From contig NEWP02000027.1 of assembly GCA_002869895.2 (NCBI GenBank), positions 252,347-285,159 on the forward strand: a DNA stretch of 32,813 bases, written 5' to 3'. The DNA comes from Nitrospira sp. CG24E (GTDB lineage Bacteria; Nitrospirota; Nitrospiria; Nitrospirales; Nitrospiraceae). Each line of letters begins with the position of its first letter. Position 1 is the stretch's first letter. The notes under the pieces were generated by a model. The model searched no databases, was not told the DNA's origin, and saw only the letters and a program-made list of their open reading frames with translations. Both the position numbers and the translations under genes were made by a program. This document shows, piece by piece, positions 1 to 7,981 of this stretch.

Positions 1-104
1 ATCGTGCCCTGTGGGGCCATGATTCTGAGAATTTCCCCCAGCACGCCACCCAATAGACCACCGATGAGCACAAAAATGAGAAGGACCCCGTATGATTTTC
101 TCAC
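1..104 (-). CDS. DUF4321-type small membrane protein (N-terminal part, runs off window)
   Basis: Reading leftwards from a GTG at 104, about 34 codons are open to the window edge. They give a short basic start (RKSYG), a hydrophobic Gly/Leu/Ile/Val membrane segment with the pattern LIGGLLGGVLGE, and then LRIMAPQG. This matches what I know of DUF4321 proteins, short bacterial membrane proteins of unknown function with a Gly-rich helix followed by GE. A purine-rich stretch (aaggca on the coding strand) lies about 8 nt before the GTG. The gene diverges from ffh. Its C-terminus is outside the window, so length cannot be judged. The family call rests on pattern memory, not on alignment. Confidence 0.5.
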   Translation of the reverse strand, partial: MRKSYGVLLIFVLIGGLLGGVLGEILRIMAPQGT

Positions 105-203
105 GTCATCTGCCTTATGATGTTTTGCACGACCCCACGCACATCTCGATGGACCATAGCGAAAGGTCTAGGACATGTCAACGAAATGTATGTTCCGGTT
201 CCC

Positions 204-233
204 TTGACTTCAACCTTCAGCATCCACTAGACT
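204..233 (+). promoter_or_regulatory. Candidate sigma70-type promoter for the ffh operon
   Basis: TTGACT (204-209) and TAGACT (228-233) are separated by 18 nt. The first matches the -35 consensus at 5 of 6 positions and the second matches the -10 at 4 of 6. Transcription would start near 240, about 75 nt upstream of the ffh ATG. The divergent DUF4321 gene starts at 104. Confidence 0.35.
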
Positions 234-262
234 CCCCAGTGGTCTTTTGCTAGATTTTTCGA

Positions 263-307
263 GGCGATCGGAGAATTTGGATTAAGGCTTCGATCGCCTT
301 TTTCTTT
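263..307 (+). terminator. Terminator-like hairpin in the ffh leader
   Basis: GGCGATCG (263-270) pairs perfectly with CGATCGCC (291-298), with a 20-nt loop. The stem is followed at once by TTTTTCTTT (299-307), the form of an intrinsic terminator. It ends 8 nt before the ffh start codon and lies downstream of the candidate promoter at 204-233. It could act as an attenuator of the ffh operon or end a short upstream transcript. No upstream + strand gene is visible that would need it. Confidence 0.5.
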
Positions 308-315
308 GGGGCTCT

Positions 316-1665
316 ATGCTGGATTCTCTTAGCGAAAAATTCGAAAATATTTTCAAAAAGCTACGCGGCACTGGCGTTCTCACCGAACAGAACATTGCCG
401 AAGCCTTGAAAGAAGTTCGCCTTGCGCTGCTCGAAGCAGATGTGAACTTCAAGATCGTCAAGGATTTCATCGAGCGGGTTCGTGAGAAGGCTATCGGTCA
501 AGAAGTCCTCAAGAGTTTGACCCCTGGCCATCAGGTCGTGAAGGTTGTGTGGGAAGAACTGCGGGAGATGATGGGCCGTGAACGAGCCGGCCTGGCTCTG
601 GCTTCGAATCCCCCTACCGTCGTCATGATGGTAGGGCTTCAAGGCGCTGGAAAGACGACGACATGCGGCAAGCTTGGACGGTATTTCAAGGCGCAGGGCA
701 AACGGGTTCTTCTCGTTGCGGCGGATCCCCGCCGGCCCGCAGCAGGCGATCAGTTGTCGAGCCTCGGACATGATCTTGAGATCGATGTGCATCGGGCCGA
801 TCAGGCACAGGCTGCTCAAGCGGATGTCGTTCGGATCTGTCAGGCGGGTGTGGAACGGGGACGAGATCAAGGGTACGACCTGATCGTATTGGATACCGGC
901 GGACGTCTTCACATCGACGATGAGTTGATGGGGGAACTGGTGGCGGTGAAAGCCGCCGTACAACCGCAGGAAGTGCTCTTGGTGGCAGATGCCATGACCG
1001 GCCAGGATGCGGTCACGATGGCAAGCCAGTTCGAACAGCGTATCGGACTGACAGGCGTCGTGCTCACCAAGGTTGAAGGCGATGCCCGAGGCGGCGCGGT
1101 GCTGTCTATACGGGCGGTGACCGGCAAGCCGATCAAGTTCCTGGGCGTGGGCGAAAAGCTCGATGCGCTTGAACTATTTCATCCCGATCGGATGGCTTCA
1201 CGGATCCTCGGAATGGGCGATGTGCTCTCGCTGATCGAAAAGGCCCAGGAGACCTTTACCCGCGATCAGATGGAGGATGCGCAGAAGCGGCTGGCCGGCA
1301 ATACGCTCACGTTGGAGGATTTTCGTGCTCAGTTAGGCCAGGTCAATCGCCTGGGTTCGCTGGATCAGATTTTAGGGATGTTGCCAGGCGGTCAGAAGCT
1401 CAAGGGAGCGATGGAAGGGCAGGTGGCGGAACGGGAGATGAAACGGGTCGCGGCGATCATCGACTCGATGACGTTGCGAGAACGGCGAGACCATACCATC
1501 ATCAATGGAAACCGGAAGAAGCGGATCGCCCGTGGAAGCGGAACGAACGTGCAAGAGGTGAATCGGTTGATTAAACAGTTCCTCTCGGCGAGAAAAATCG
1601 CCAAGGTTATGGCGGGAGGGTCTGGAGGCCGCCGGCAGTTCGCGCAATTGATGCGCTCCAGATAA
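316..1665 (+). CDS. ffh: Signal recognition particle protein Ffh
   Basis: GTPase that binds 4.5S RNA and signal sequences and delivers ribosome-nascent chains to the FtsY receptor at the membrane. The 449 aa have the usual order: N domain helices (1-95), G domain with P-loop GLQGAGKTTT (107-116) and DPRRPAAGDQL, then the Met-rich M domain with the RNA-binding stretch RIARGSGTNVQEVNRLIKQF and a basic C-terminus. Length is normal for the family. Two motif changes are visible: DTAGR is DTGGR, and the guanine-specificity motif TKxD is TKVE (TKVEGDARGG). The start at 316 agrees with the family N-terminus (LDSLSEKF). It heads a run of ribosome and RNA-modification genes, a common bacterial order. 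Confidence 0.97.
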   Translation: MLDSLSEKFENIFKKLRGTGVLTEQNIAEALKEVRLALLEADVNFKIVKDFIERVREKAIGQEVLKSLTPGHQVVKVVWEELREMMGRERAGLALASNPPTVVMMVGLQGAGKTTTCGKLGRYFKAQGKRVLLVAADPRRPAAGDQLSSLGHDLEIDVHRADQAQAAQADVVRICQAGVERGRDQGYDLIVLDTGGRLHIDDELMGELVAVKAAVQPQEVLLVADAMTGQDAVTMASQFEQRIGLTGVVLTKVEGDARGGAVLSIRAVTGKPIKFLGVGEKLDALELFHPDRMASRILGMGDVLSLIEKAQETFTRDQMEDAQKRLAGNTLTLEDFRAQLGQVNRLGSLDQILGMLPGGQKLKGAMEGQVAEREMKRVAAIIDSMTLRERRDHTIINGNRKKRIARGSGTNVQEVNRLIKQFLSARKIAKVMAGGSGGRRQFAQLMRSR

Positions 1666-1712
1666 GGGTGTAGGACCATCATTATGGGTGTTTTTATAGG
1701 AGGAGGAATCTA

Positions 1713-1997
1713 GTGGCTGTTCATTTGAGATTGACGAGAACAGGACGACACAAGCGACCGCTCTATCGTGTCGTGGCAGCGGACTCTCGGAAGCCGCGCG
1801 ACGGAAAGTTTCTGGAAATTCTTGGGATTTTCGATCCCTTGATAGAGGCGGGTCTGCCGGAGCTCAAGCAAGAGCGGGTATTAAGCTGGTTGCGCCAGGG
1901 AGCTCAGCCGACGGTCACGGTCCGGACGTTGCTTCGCCGGTGTGGCGTATGGAAGCAGTTCGAGGCGGAAAAAGCGGTAAAAAAGAAGGGCGCCTAG
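1713..1997 (+). CDS. rpsP: 30S ribosomal protein S16
   Basis: Small-subunit assembly protein. The 94 aa begin with the typical VHLRLTRTGRHKRPLYRVVAADSR-like N-terminus and continue with GKFLEILGIFDP, then the conserved helix around VLSWLRQGAQPT, ending in a basic KKKG tail. The start is a GTG at 1713 preceded by a strong AGGAGG (1699-1706 region). It lies 47 bp after ffh and 3 bp before rimM. The KH-domain gene khpA, often found between rpsP and rimM, is absent here. Confidence 0.96.
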   Translation: MAVHLRLTRTGRHKRPLYRVVAADSRKPRDGKFLEILGIFDPLIEAGLPELKQERVLSWLRQGAQPTVTVRTLLRRCGVWKQFEAEKAVKKKGA

Positions 1998-2000
1998 TAC

Positions 2001-2537
2001 GTGACGACAGCTAAGGCGGATCTGGTAACGATCGGCAAGATCGAGCGCCCCTTTGGTGTGCGCGGCGAGTTCAAGGTACGCTCGTTGAGCGATGTGCCTG
2101 GCCGGTTTGAGCATCTCAAGCAGATTCGCGTCTTGGAGCCGACGGGGCAAACGGTCGACAAAACTGTGACACATGTTCGGCGCGCCGGATCGACTTTTAT
2201 CATGGGTCTTGCCGGTGTGACGACGCCGGAGGAAGCCGGGATGCTGCGCGGAGGATTGATCCAAGTGCCACGCAGTCCGGCGGCAACATTGTCGGCGGAT
2301 GTCTACTTTGAATGCGATCTCATTGGGATGACGGTTGAAAATGAGCGGGGCGAAGAGGTCGGTCTCGTTGAGGCGATTCTGGAGATTCCGGACAATCGCC
2401 TGTTCGTCGTTCGCAGGGGGACTGAGGAAGTTCTCATTCCAGCGGCAAAAAGCTTTGTCACTTCGGTGGATCTTGTGCGCCGCCGGATGATGGTTCGCGG
2501 GATTGAGGATCTGGCTGAGGGTTGCCATGCGGTGTGA
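2001..2537 (+). CDS. rimM: Ribosome maturation factor RimM
   Basis: Binds ribosomal protein S19 and helps mature the 30S head. The 178 aa show the N-terminal RimM domain (IGKIERPFGVRGEFKVRSL, about residues 11-30) and the C-terminal PRC-barrel (VYFECDLIGMTV, then GLVEAILEIPDNRLFVV). It starts with GTG at 2001, 3 bp after the rpsP stop, with a purine-rich sequence at the end of rpsP as ribosome-binding site. Its last 11 bp overlap trmD, which suggests translational coupling. Length is typical. Confidence 0.95.
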   Translation: MTTAKADLVTIGKIERPFGVRGEFKVRSLSDVPGRFEHLKQIRVLEPTGQTVDKTVTHVRRAGSTFIMGLAGVTTPEEAGMLRGGLIQVPRSPAATLSADVYFECDLIGMTVENERGEEVGLVEAILEIPDNRLFVVRRGTEEVLIPAAKSFVTSVDLVRRRMMVRGIEDLAEGCHAV

Positions 2538-3309
2538 TATTCTCACCCTGTTTCCCGACATGGTGGCGCCGGTGTTCGGCCAGAGCATTCTCAAGCGAGC
2601 ACAGGAAAAAGGCCTCCTCCATGTACAGGTGCGCAACTTGCGCGACTATACGCTCGATCGCCACAAGGTCGCCGATGATGTGCCCTATGGCGGCGGAGCC
2701 GGAATGGTGATGAAGGCCGAGCCCATTTTGCGCGCAGTGGAACAGATTCAGGCCGACTATGCAGAGGCAGGCGAACAGATTCGGTTGTTGTATCCGTCTC
2801 CGCATGGGCGCCCGTTCACACAGGTCTATGCAAAGAATTTGGCGGACGACGCTCGTCGAATCGTCATTCTCTGCGGCCACTATGAGGGCGTAGATGAGCG
2901 GGTGCGGCTGGCCTTGCATCCGGAAGAAATTTCCATCGGCGATTATGTGGTTACCGGAGGGGAATTGCCGGCGTTGGTGCTGATCGACGCCGCGGCCCGT
3001 TTGATTCCCGGTGTCTTGGGCGATCCGGAGTCGATCGTGGAAGAGTCGTTTTCAGATGCCCTGCTTGAATATCCGCACTATACGAGACCGGCGGAGGTTC
3101 GGGGGATGCCGGTGCCGGAAGTCTTGCTGTCAGGGCACCATGAAGTTATTCGTCTATGGCGCCGAAAGGAAGCGCTGCGAAGCACCTATGAGAGACGTCC
3201 GGATCTTTTGCAGGATCGGGTCTTGAGTCTCGAAGATCAACAATTACTAGAAGAACTTACTCGTGAAGGTGTGCCTGGCACACCTGTTCGATGTGGGGAG
3301 GAGGGGTAG
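2527..3309 (+). CDS. trmD: tRNA (guanine-N1)-methyltransferase TrmD
   Basis: Makes m1G37 in tRNAs from S-adenosylmethionine and so prevents +1 frameshifting. The 260 aa carry the family marks: [10 protein letters not shown] at the N-terminus, [14 protein letters not shown], the trefoil-knot segments [14 protein letters not shown] and [21 protein letters not shown], and a C-terminal helical domain with [21 protein letters not shown]. An in-frame GTG lies at 2503, but ATG 2527 matches the family start ([12 protein letters not shown]) and has a GAGGG sequence about 5 nt upstream. It overlaps rimM by 11 bp and is followed after 4 bp by rplS. Confidence 0.96.
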   Translation: MRCDILTLFPDMVAPVFGQSILKRAQEKGLLHVQVRNLRDYTLDRHKVADDVPYGGGAGMVMKAEPILRAVEQIQADYAEAGEQIRLLYPSPHGRPFTQVYAKNLADDARRIVILCGHYEGVDERVRLALHPEEISIGDYVVTGGELPALVLIDAAARLIPGVLGDPESIVEESFSDALLEYPHYTRPAEVRGMPVPEVLLSGHHEVIRLWRRKEALRSTYERRPDLLQDRVLSLEDQQLLEELTREGVPGTPVRCGEEG

Positions 3310-3313
3310 TCGG

Positions 3314-3736
3314 ATGAATCGTTTGGAGCGGATACAACAGTCTTTTACCAAGAAGTCAGTGCCCAATTTTGAAATTGGGGACACCGTTCGTGTGCATGTG
3401 AAGGTCGTCGAAGGGGAAAAGGAACGTATCCAAGTGTTCGAAGGTGCGGTGATCGCTCGGAAAGGATTGCTGAACACGGAGACCTTCACGGTACGCAAAG
3501 TGTCTTACGGTGTCGGTGTGGAAAGAATCTTTCCGCTCCATTCACCGATCGTGACGCGTGTCGAGGTGATGCGTCAGGGCAAAGTGCGTCGGGCCAAGCT
3601 CTATTATCTCCGGGGGAAGAAGGGCAAGTTTGCCAAAGTCGAAGATCGGGAGTTTGTCGCGAGTGCAAAGGGACAGGCCGGCGTCGCTCGTAAGACTGAA
3701 GAGCCGACCGGAGCCGCCTCGGCCGAGAAGTCGTAA
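3314..3736 (+). CDS. rplS: 50S ribosomal protein L19
   Basis: Large-subunit protein at the 30S-50S interface. The 140 aa begin [20 protein letters not shown] and include [30 protein letters not shown], and [14 protein letters not shown] followed by [12 protein letters not shown]. The C-terminus has a roughly 25-residue extension rich in Ala, Lys and Glu beyond the usual core. ATG 3314 is chosen because it matches the family start and lies close behind a GGGGAGGAGGGG run; an upstream in-frame start at 3263 would fall inside trmD and add 17 unrelated residues. Confidence 0.96.
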   Translation: MNRLERIQQSFTKKSVPNFEIGDTVRVHVKVVEGEKERIQVFEGAVIARKGLLNTETFTVRKVSYGVGVERIFPLHSPIVTRVEVMRQGKVRRAKLYYLRGKKGKFAKVEDREFVASAKGQAGVARKTEEPTGAASAEKS

Positions 3737-3806
3737 TCTCATTTCTTGGCTCCATCGACCGCGAGTGTCAGGTGCCCTTCCAAAGAATGCATCGGGGGGC
3801 CGCGCC

Positions 3807-4478
3807 ATGGGACCTACCGACGAATTTGAGTTGGAAGCTCGGCGGCGCGGGTATCGCCGTATTGCCGGTCTGGATGAAGCAGGACGGGGTCCTTTGGCCG
3901 GTCCTGTCGTCGCGGCGGCGGTCATCCTGCCCACTCGTTTCCGCCTGGACGGTGTCGACGACTCCAAACAGGTTTCCGAGTCCGAGCGGGCCAGGCTCTA
4001 CGATATAATTGTCCGGCGGGCGCATGGTGTGGCTGTCGGGGTCGCCACAGAAGAGGAGATCGATCGCCTCAATATTTTAGAAGCAACGCGCCTTGCGATG
4101 CACCGGGCGCTGGCCTCGCTGATACCTCCGGCGGACTGCCTCTTGATCGATGCCGTGACCCTGTCGAATCTCGCCATTCCCTCACGTTCAATCATAAAGG
4201 GTGATACGTTATCGATGTCGATTGCTGCTGCGTCGATTGTGGCCAAAGTCACGCGCGATCGTATGATGGCAACATGCCATCTCACCTATCCTGAGTATAA
4301 TTTTCTGTCCCATAAGGGGTATGGGACGGAGGAGCATTTGCAACGGCTCGCGCAATATGGGCCCTGCGCGATTCATCGGCGTACCTTCGCTCCGGTCGCG
4401 CGACTCTTGAGTGGAGGGAACGGCAGGCGGCCTCTTTCGCCGCTTGCTCTGGATGAATCTTCACGGATGAATCGGTGA
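3807..4478 (+). CDS. rnhB: Ribonuclease HII
   Basis: Removes ribonucleotides from DNA and RNA primers by cutting the RNA strand of RNA-DNA hybrids. The 223 aa contain the family motif GLDEAGRGPLAGPVVAAAVI (first catalytic Asp-Glu), DDSK, the segment SIIKGDTLSMSIAAASIVAK followed by VTRD with catalytic residues, and GYGTEEH. The family start suggests ATG 3807; an open frame extends upstream to 3630 but that part overlaps rplS and has no homology. The last 4 bp overlap yraN (GTGA), so the two are probably coupled. Confidence 0.94.
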   Translation: MGPTDEFELEARRRGYRRIAGLDEAGRGPLAGPVVAAAVILPTRFRLDGVDDSKQVSESERARLYDIIVRRAHGVAVGVATEEEIDRLNILEATRLAMHRALASLIPPADCLLIDAVTLSNLAIPSRSIIKGDTLSMSIAAASIVAKVTRDRMMATCHLTYPEYNFLSHKGYGTEEHLQRLAQYGPCAIHRRTFAPVARLLSGGNGRRPLSPLALDESSRMNR

Positions 4479-4867
4479 CGACCCTTGATCCTCGGAGAAT
4501 GTTTGGGCAGGAAGGGGAATCGGCGGCGGAGCAATATTTACGGCGCAAGGGGTATCGGATTCTGGCACGCAATCTTCGCTCATCGGTAGGGGAGCTGGAC
4601 TTAGTCGCTGAAGAGGGTCAGGTGCTGGTTTTTGTCGAGGTTAAGGCGCGTCGGACCGATGCATTTGGTGGAGCGATTTATGCTGTCCATCAGCGGAAGC
4701 AGGAGAAGGTGATCCAGTTAGCGGCTCAGTATCTGGCCCGCCACCACATCAAAGATCGGCTCTGCAGATTCGACGTTGTTTTGCTGCAAGGCGACGAAAC
4801 CGCTCCGACGCAGGTCGAGCATATTCAGAATGCGTTCGAAGTATCCGGAGACGATCTCCGATGGTAA
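4475..4867 (+). CDS. yraN: UPF0102 / YraN family endonuclease-like protein
   Basis: A 130-aa member of the YraN family, which has a restriction-endonuclease-like fold; the cellular role is not settled. Seen are GQEGESAAEQYLRRKGYRIL at the N-terminus and the PD-(D/E)xK-type core GELDLVAEEGQVLVFVEVKAR, with the acidic residues and Lys expected for metal binding. It starts at a GTG that overlaps the rnhB stop by 4 bp. The rnhB-yraN pairing is common in bacteria. Confidence 0.9.
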   Translation: MTTLDPRRMFGQEGESAAEQYLRRKGYRILARNLRSSVGELDLVAEEGQVLVFVEVKARRTDAFGGAIYAVHQRKQEKVIQLAAQYLARHHIKDRLCRFDVVLLQGDETAPTQVEHIQNAFEVSGDDLRW

Positions 4868-4870
4868 GGC

Positions 4871-4965
4871 TAGGAGCCTGTCCGGGTAATCCTTCGTGGC
4901 GAGGCGAAGGGGATGTCGGCAGATCGTGCGCTGCAGTAGAATGTCATTACTCGAACAGGCTCCTA
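4871..4965. mobile_element. 95-bp MITE-like palindromic element between yraN and ftsE
   Basis: The first 20 bp (4871-4890) and the reverse complement of the last 20 bp (4946-4965) agree at 18 positions, including a perfect 11-bp end TAGGAGCCTGT. The interior has no coding sequence. The element fills almost all the yraN-ftsE gap (3 bp after the yraN stop, 2 bp before the ftsE ATG). Size and terminal inverted repeats fit a miniature non-autonomous transposon or REP-like unit. No target duplication beyond the TA at each end is clear. Confidence 0.55.
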
Positions 4966-4967
4966 AG

Positions 4968-5636
4968 ATGATTCAACTCATTCACGTTTCAAAACAGTAC
5001 GATCAGCGGTTGGCGCTTTCGGACGTCACGTTCGAGATCGGCAAGGGAGAATTTGTCCTACTCATGGGACCCAGTGGAGCGGGCAAATCGACATTGTTGC
5101 GGATGCTCATCGGAGCAGAACGGCCCGATGAGGGACAGATTTTCGTCCATCAAAAAAACGTGACGACGATCAGACCGTCAGAGGTTCCGTATCTGCGCCG
5201 GAAGGTGGGAACGGTATTTCAAGACTTTCGGCTGTTGCCGAAGAAGTCCGTCTTCGACAATGTGGCGCTGCCATTGCTGGTCCAAGGGGTTTCTTCTGCC
5301 GACATTCGCCGGAAAGTCACGGAGGCGTTACGAGCGGTCGGTGTTGAGCACAAGCGAGATCAGCTTCCTGCCGGTCTCTCGACCGGAGAACAGCAGCGGG
5401 TGTGTATCGCCCGTGCGATTGTGAACGGTCCGGTCGTCTTATTGGCCGATGAGCCGACTGGGAATTTAGACCCTGCCCTGACGTCCGAGATCATCGAACT
5501 ATTTAAACTCATTAACGCGCGCGGCACCACTGTCGTGGTGGCGACGCATGACCCTCTGGTTATGATGCAAGTCAACCGGCGGGTCCTCACATTGTCACAG
5601 GGCCGGCTGCTGCCTGAACAACGGGTGATGGGGTGA
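4968..5636 (+). CDS. ftsE: Cell-division ABC transporter ATPase FtsE
   Basis: ATP-binding partner of FtsX; the complex sits at the septum and, by ATP hydrolysis, activates periplasmic wall hydrolases through EnvC-type proteins. The 222 aa have Walker A GPSGAGKST, the Q-loop VFQDFRLLPKKSVFDNVALP (typical of FtsE), the signature LSTGEQQR (Thr in place of the usual second Gly) and Walker B VVLLADEPTGNLD followed by the switch His (ATHD). ATG 4968 gives the normal start MIQLIHVSKQYD. An in-frame ATG at 4941 would add nine residues encoded by the palindromic element. A 4-bp overlap links it to ftsX. Confidence 0.95.
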   Translation: MIQLIHVSKQYDQRLALSDVTFEIGKGEFVLLMGPSGAGKSTLLRMLIGAERPDEGQIFVHQKNVTTIRPSEVPYLRRKVGTVFQDFRLLPKKSVFDNVALPLLVQGVSSADIRRKVTEALRAVGVEHKRDQLPAGLSTGEQQRVCIARAIVNGPVVLLADEPTGNLDPALTSEIIELFKLINARGTTVVVATHDPLVMMQVNRRVLTLSQGRLLPEQRVMG

Positions 5637-6532
5637 GAACTCTTTCCTATCTCCTCAGAGAATCCTGGGTCAATATGCGGACGAACCGAACCACGACGAT
5701 GGTCGCCATCTTGACCACGGCCTTTACCTTGGCTTGCGTCGGTGTCTTCTTATTGCTCTACGTCAATTTGCGGACGGCGGCTGGGTGGCTCCAAGACGAT
5801 GTCAAGATCATGGTCTATCTGGATGACCGGCTTGCCCCCGATTCGGTGGTGGAGGTGGAGCAGCGATTGCGGGGCGACCGTGCGGTTGCTTCTCTGCTAT
5901 TTTTCTCCAAAGAGCAGGCGCTGGGAGAGTTCAAGGCGCAATTCCCGTCGGAGTCGCACCTACTCGAGGGGCTGGGCCAGAATCCTTTACCGGCCTCTTT
6001 TGTCGTGGCGCTCAGTCCGTCGTTTCGTTCGCCGGACGCAATTAAGCGATGGGCGGAACGGGTCCGGCAGGATTCGGGTGTTTCGAAGGTTGACTACAAT
6101 CAAGATTGGATCGACGCCCTCGCGACGGTGATTCGATCGATCGAGTTGGTGGCGATCGGCATCGGTGTCATTCTCTCGGCTGCTGCCGTGACCATTATTG
6201 CCAATACCATTCGTCTTACATTATTTGCGCGTCGGGATGAGATTGCCATTTTACGTCTTATCGGGGCTACGACCAGCTTTATCCGTGTCCCCTATCTGTT
6301 AGAGGGCGCGGTGCTTGGGGCGTTAGGGAGCGCACTCTCGCTGGCCATGCTCAAGTTCATGTATGAATTGTTTCGGCAGCAAATGCGCACGATGGGGCGA
6401 TTTGCCGGGCTCGACAACCTCATCGCATTTTTCCCTCCGTCGGTTTGCCTGGCTTTGGTCGCGGTCGGGATGGGGCTCGGGGTTGCAGGCAGCTTCGTGT
6501 CCATGCGTCGTTTCGGCGAGGCCAAGGCATGA
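5633..6532 (+). CDS. ftsX: Cell-division permease-like protein FtsX
   Basis: Integral membrane partner of FtsE. The 299 aa show a cytoplasmic start (LRESWVNMRTNRTTT), a first membrane helix (about 24-45), a periplasmic loop (about 46-165) that would contact the wall-hydrolase activator, and three more helices (about 170-195, 220-245 and 262-288) in the FtsX/MacB-like domain with the conserved RRDEIAILRLIGAT between them. It starts with GTG overlapping the ftsE stop by 4 bp and its own stop overlaps the next gene (ATGA). Confidence 0.95.
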   Translation: MRTLSYLLRESWVNMRTNRTTTMVAILTTAFTLACVGVFLLLYVNLRTAAGWLQDDVKIMVYLDDRLAPDSVVEVEQRLRGDRAVASLLFFSKEQALGEFKAQFPSESHLLEGLGQNPLPASFVVALSPSFRSPDAIKRWAERVRQDSGVSKVDYNQDWIDALATVIRSIELVAIGIGVILSAAAVTIIANTIRLTLFARRDEIAILRLIGATTSFIRVPYLLEGAVLGALGSALSLAMLKFMYELFRQQMRTMGRFAGLDNLIAFFPPSVCLALVAVGMGLGVAGSFVSMRRFGEAKA

Positions 6533-7716
6533 GGTGTTGGCCGGGACTCAGGGTCGGAGTCATGGTCTGGGGGCTTGTGGGTCTCTCCTGGCAGCCGGTT
6601 GTGGCTGCCGATCCGATCATCGACAAGATTGAAAAAGAACGCAAAGCCCTCGACCAACTCAAAGGTCAGATCGAAGAGACGCGCAAACAGGCAGATGCGG
6701 CAGGGAAAAAACGAGAGTCCCTCTTGCAGGGGATTCAGACGCTCGACGAACGCCTGGTGCGGTATCGACAAGCGCACCAAGAGATCAGCCGGAAGTTGCA
6801 CGTAAAAGATCAAGAGATCGAGGCCATCAATACGGGACTGGCAAGTTTGCGTGTGAGTATGCGCGAACGACGCGACGCCATTCTGGCGCGATTGCGGGTA
6901 CAGTACATGGAGGGCCGGTTTGGCTATTGGAAAACCTTGCTGGCCTCGGACTCCTATGGCGACTTTCAGCGCCGGTTCCAGTATCTCTCGGCTGTCTCCG
7001 AACGGGAGTATGCCCTGATGGGCACGTTCCGAGCCGATATGACCCGCATGGAGCAGGCAGAGCGGCAGCGGGAAGAAGCGCGGGTCGGGATGCTGTCGTA
7101 TAAGCAGAGTACTGAAAAGCAGCTGGCCGAAATGAAATCGGTTAAGAAAGAAAAGAAGGTCTATCTCGCCAAGATCACGTATGAGAAAGAGTCCTACGAG
7201 CATGCGCTTCAAGAATTGGAACGGTCCGCCTCGCGCATCGACAGTCTCTTGCGCGAGTTGGAGCAGCGCCGCCGCGCGGCTGCAGCCAGACCTCCGACCG
7301 GAGGGATTGCCCCTCGTGGGGTCAAGGGCGCACTGCCCTGGCCGGCAGACGGGAACATTATCTCCTTCTTTGGACGCCAGAAACACCCGACCTTCAATAC
7401 CTATGTGCATCGCAGAGGCATCGAGATCAAGACGGCCGAGGGGAGTTCCATTCACGCAGTGATGCCGGGCTCCGTTGTCTATGCAGACTGGCTGAAAGGG
7501 TATGGACTCGTTATAATCCTTGACCATGCGAATGGATTCTTTTCGCTCTATGCTCACGCGTCGAAGATACTGGCGGCTGTGGGATCGCAGGTGGGAGCTG
7601 GGCAAGCGATCGGCGAAACGGGGGATACGGGGATGACGGGTGAAAATACTCTATACTTTGAGTTACGCGAAGGGGCGGAGCCGATCGATCCTCTCCAATG
7701 GTTGGCGAGGCGTTAG
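6529..7716 (+). CDS. envC: EnvC-like murein hydrolase activator (degenerate LytM domain)
   Basis: A 395-aa exported protein with an N-terminal signal segment (VMVWGLVGLSWQPVVA, ending about residue 27), long coiled coil (about 30-260, rich in Lys, Glu, Arg, Gln) and a C-terminal LytM/M23 fold. The zinc-ligand positions of active M23 enzymes are changed: HRRGIEI instead of HxGxDI, and TLYFELR where active enzymes have HLHFEIR. Loss of these ligands is characteristic of EnvC, which activates amidases rather than cutting peptidoglycan. Position directly after ftsEX, with an ATGA overlap, supports this role. ATG 6529 is preferred over an upstream in-frame start that lies inside ftsX. Confidence 0.88.
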   Translation: MRCWPGLRVGVMVWGLVGLSWQPVVAADPIIDKIEKERKALDQLKGQIEETRKQADAAGKKRESLLQGIQTLDERLVRYRQAHQEISRKLHVKDQEIEAINTGLASLRVSMRERRDAILARLRVQYMEGRFGYWKTLLASDSYGDFQRRFQYLSAVSEREYALMGTFRADMTRMEQAERQREEARVGMLSYKQSTEKQLAEMKSVKKEKKVYLAKITYEKESYEHALQELERSASRIDSLLRELEQRRRAAAARPPTGGIAPRGVKGALPWPADGNIISFFGRQKHPTFNTYVHRRGIEIKTAEGSSIHAVMPGSVVYADWLKGYGLVIILDHANGFFSLYAHASKILAAVGSQVGAGQAIGETGDTGMTGENTLYFELREGAEPIDPLQWLARR

Positions 7717-7796
7717 CAGGTTGCGGAAAAACTATTTCGACGTCGCAGAGCTATGTATGATAGCTAGGATGTTTGGACAGGCAGAGAACACACCGG

Positions 7797-7948
7797 TAGG
7801 ATGCTCAAAAAGGCTGTCCAGCAAGGCCGCAGGCAAACGAAGGAGGCTAGGTCGAGGTTAAGGTTAAGCATCGAACAAGTTTTTGTTTGCTCAACCTCGG
7901 CCTCAACCTTAACCTTCCCCTAATGCGGCGGACTTTTTCAGCATCCTA
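7797..7948. repeat. Nested palindromic repeat upstream of ctpA
   Basis: The outer ends TAGGATGCTCAAAAAG (7797-7812) and the reverse complement of 7933-7948 agree at 15 of 16 positions. Inside is a second imperfect palindrome made of GGTTAA-type units (gaggttaaggtt at 7854-7865 against aaccttaacctt at 7904-7915). There is no coding sequence. It fills most of the 265-bp envC-ctpA gap, with the ctpA ribosome-binding site just downstream. It could be a MITE-like element carrying a low-complexity core. Confidence 0.55.
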
Positions 7949-7981
7949 GTAGAGAATGGGAAGAGGAAAGGATATTAACTT

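Noticed and set aside
361-963. 200-codon minus-strand frame inside ffh
   Set aside because: It is antisense to a clear Ffh GTPase domain and shows no family pattern or ribosome-binding site.
1997-2001. Missing khpA between rpsP and rimM as a possible deletion
   Set aside because: The rpsP-rimM junction is tight and normal, and many bacteria lack khpA at this place.
6292-7605. Open frame of 437 codons on the minus strand opposite ftsX and envC
   Set aside because: It is a mirror of strongly coding + strand genes, has no recognisable domain, and its product has the skewed composition of antisense frames.
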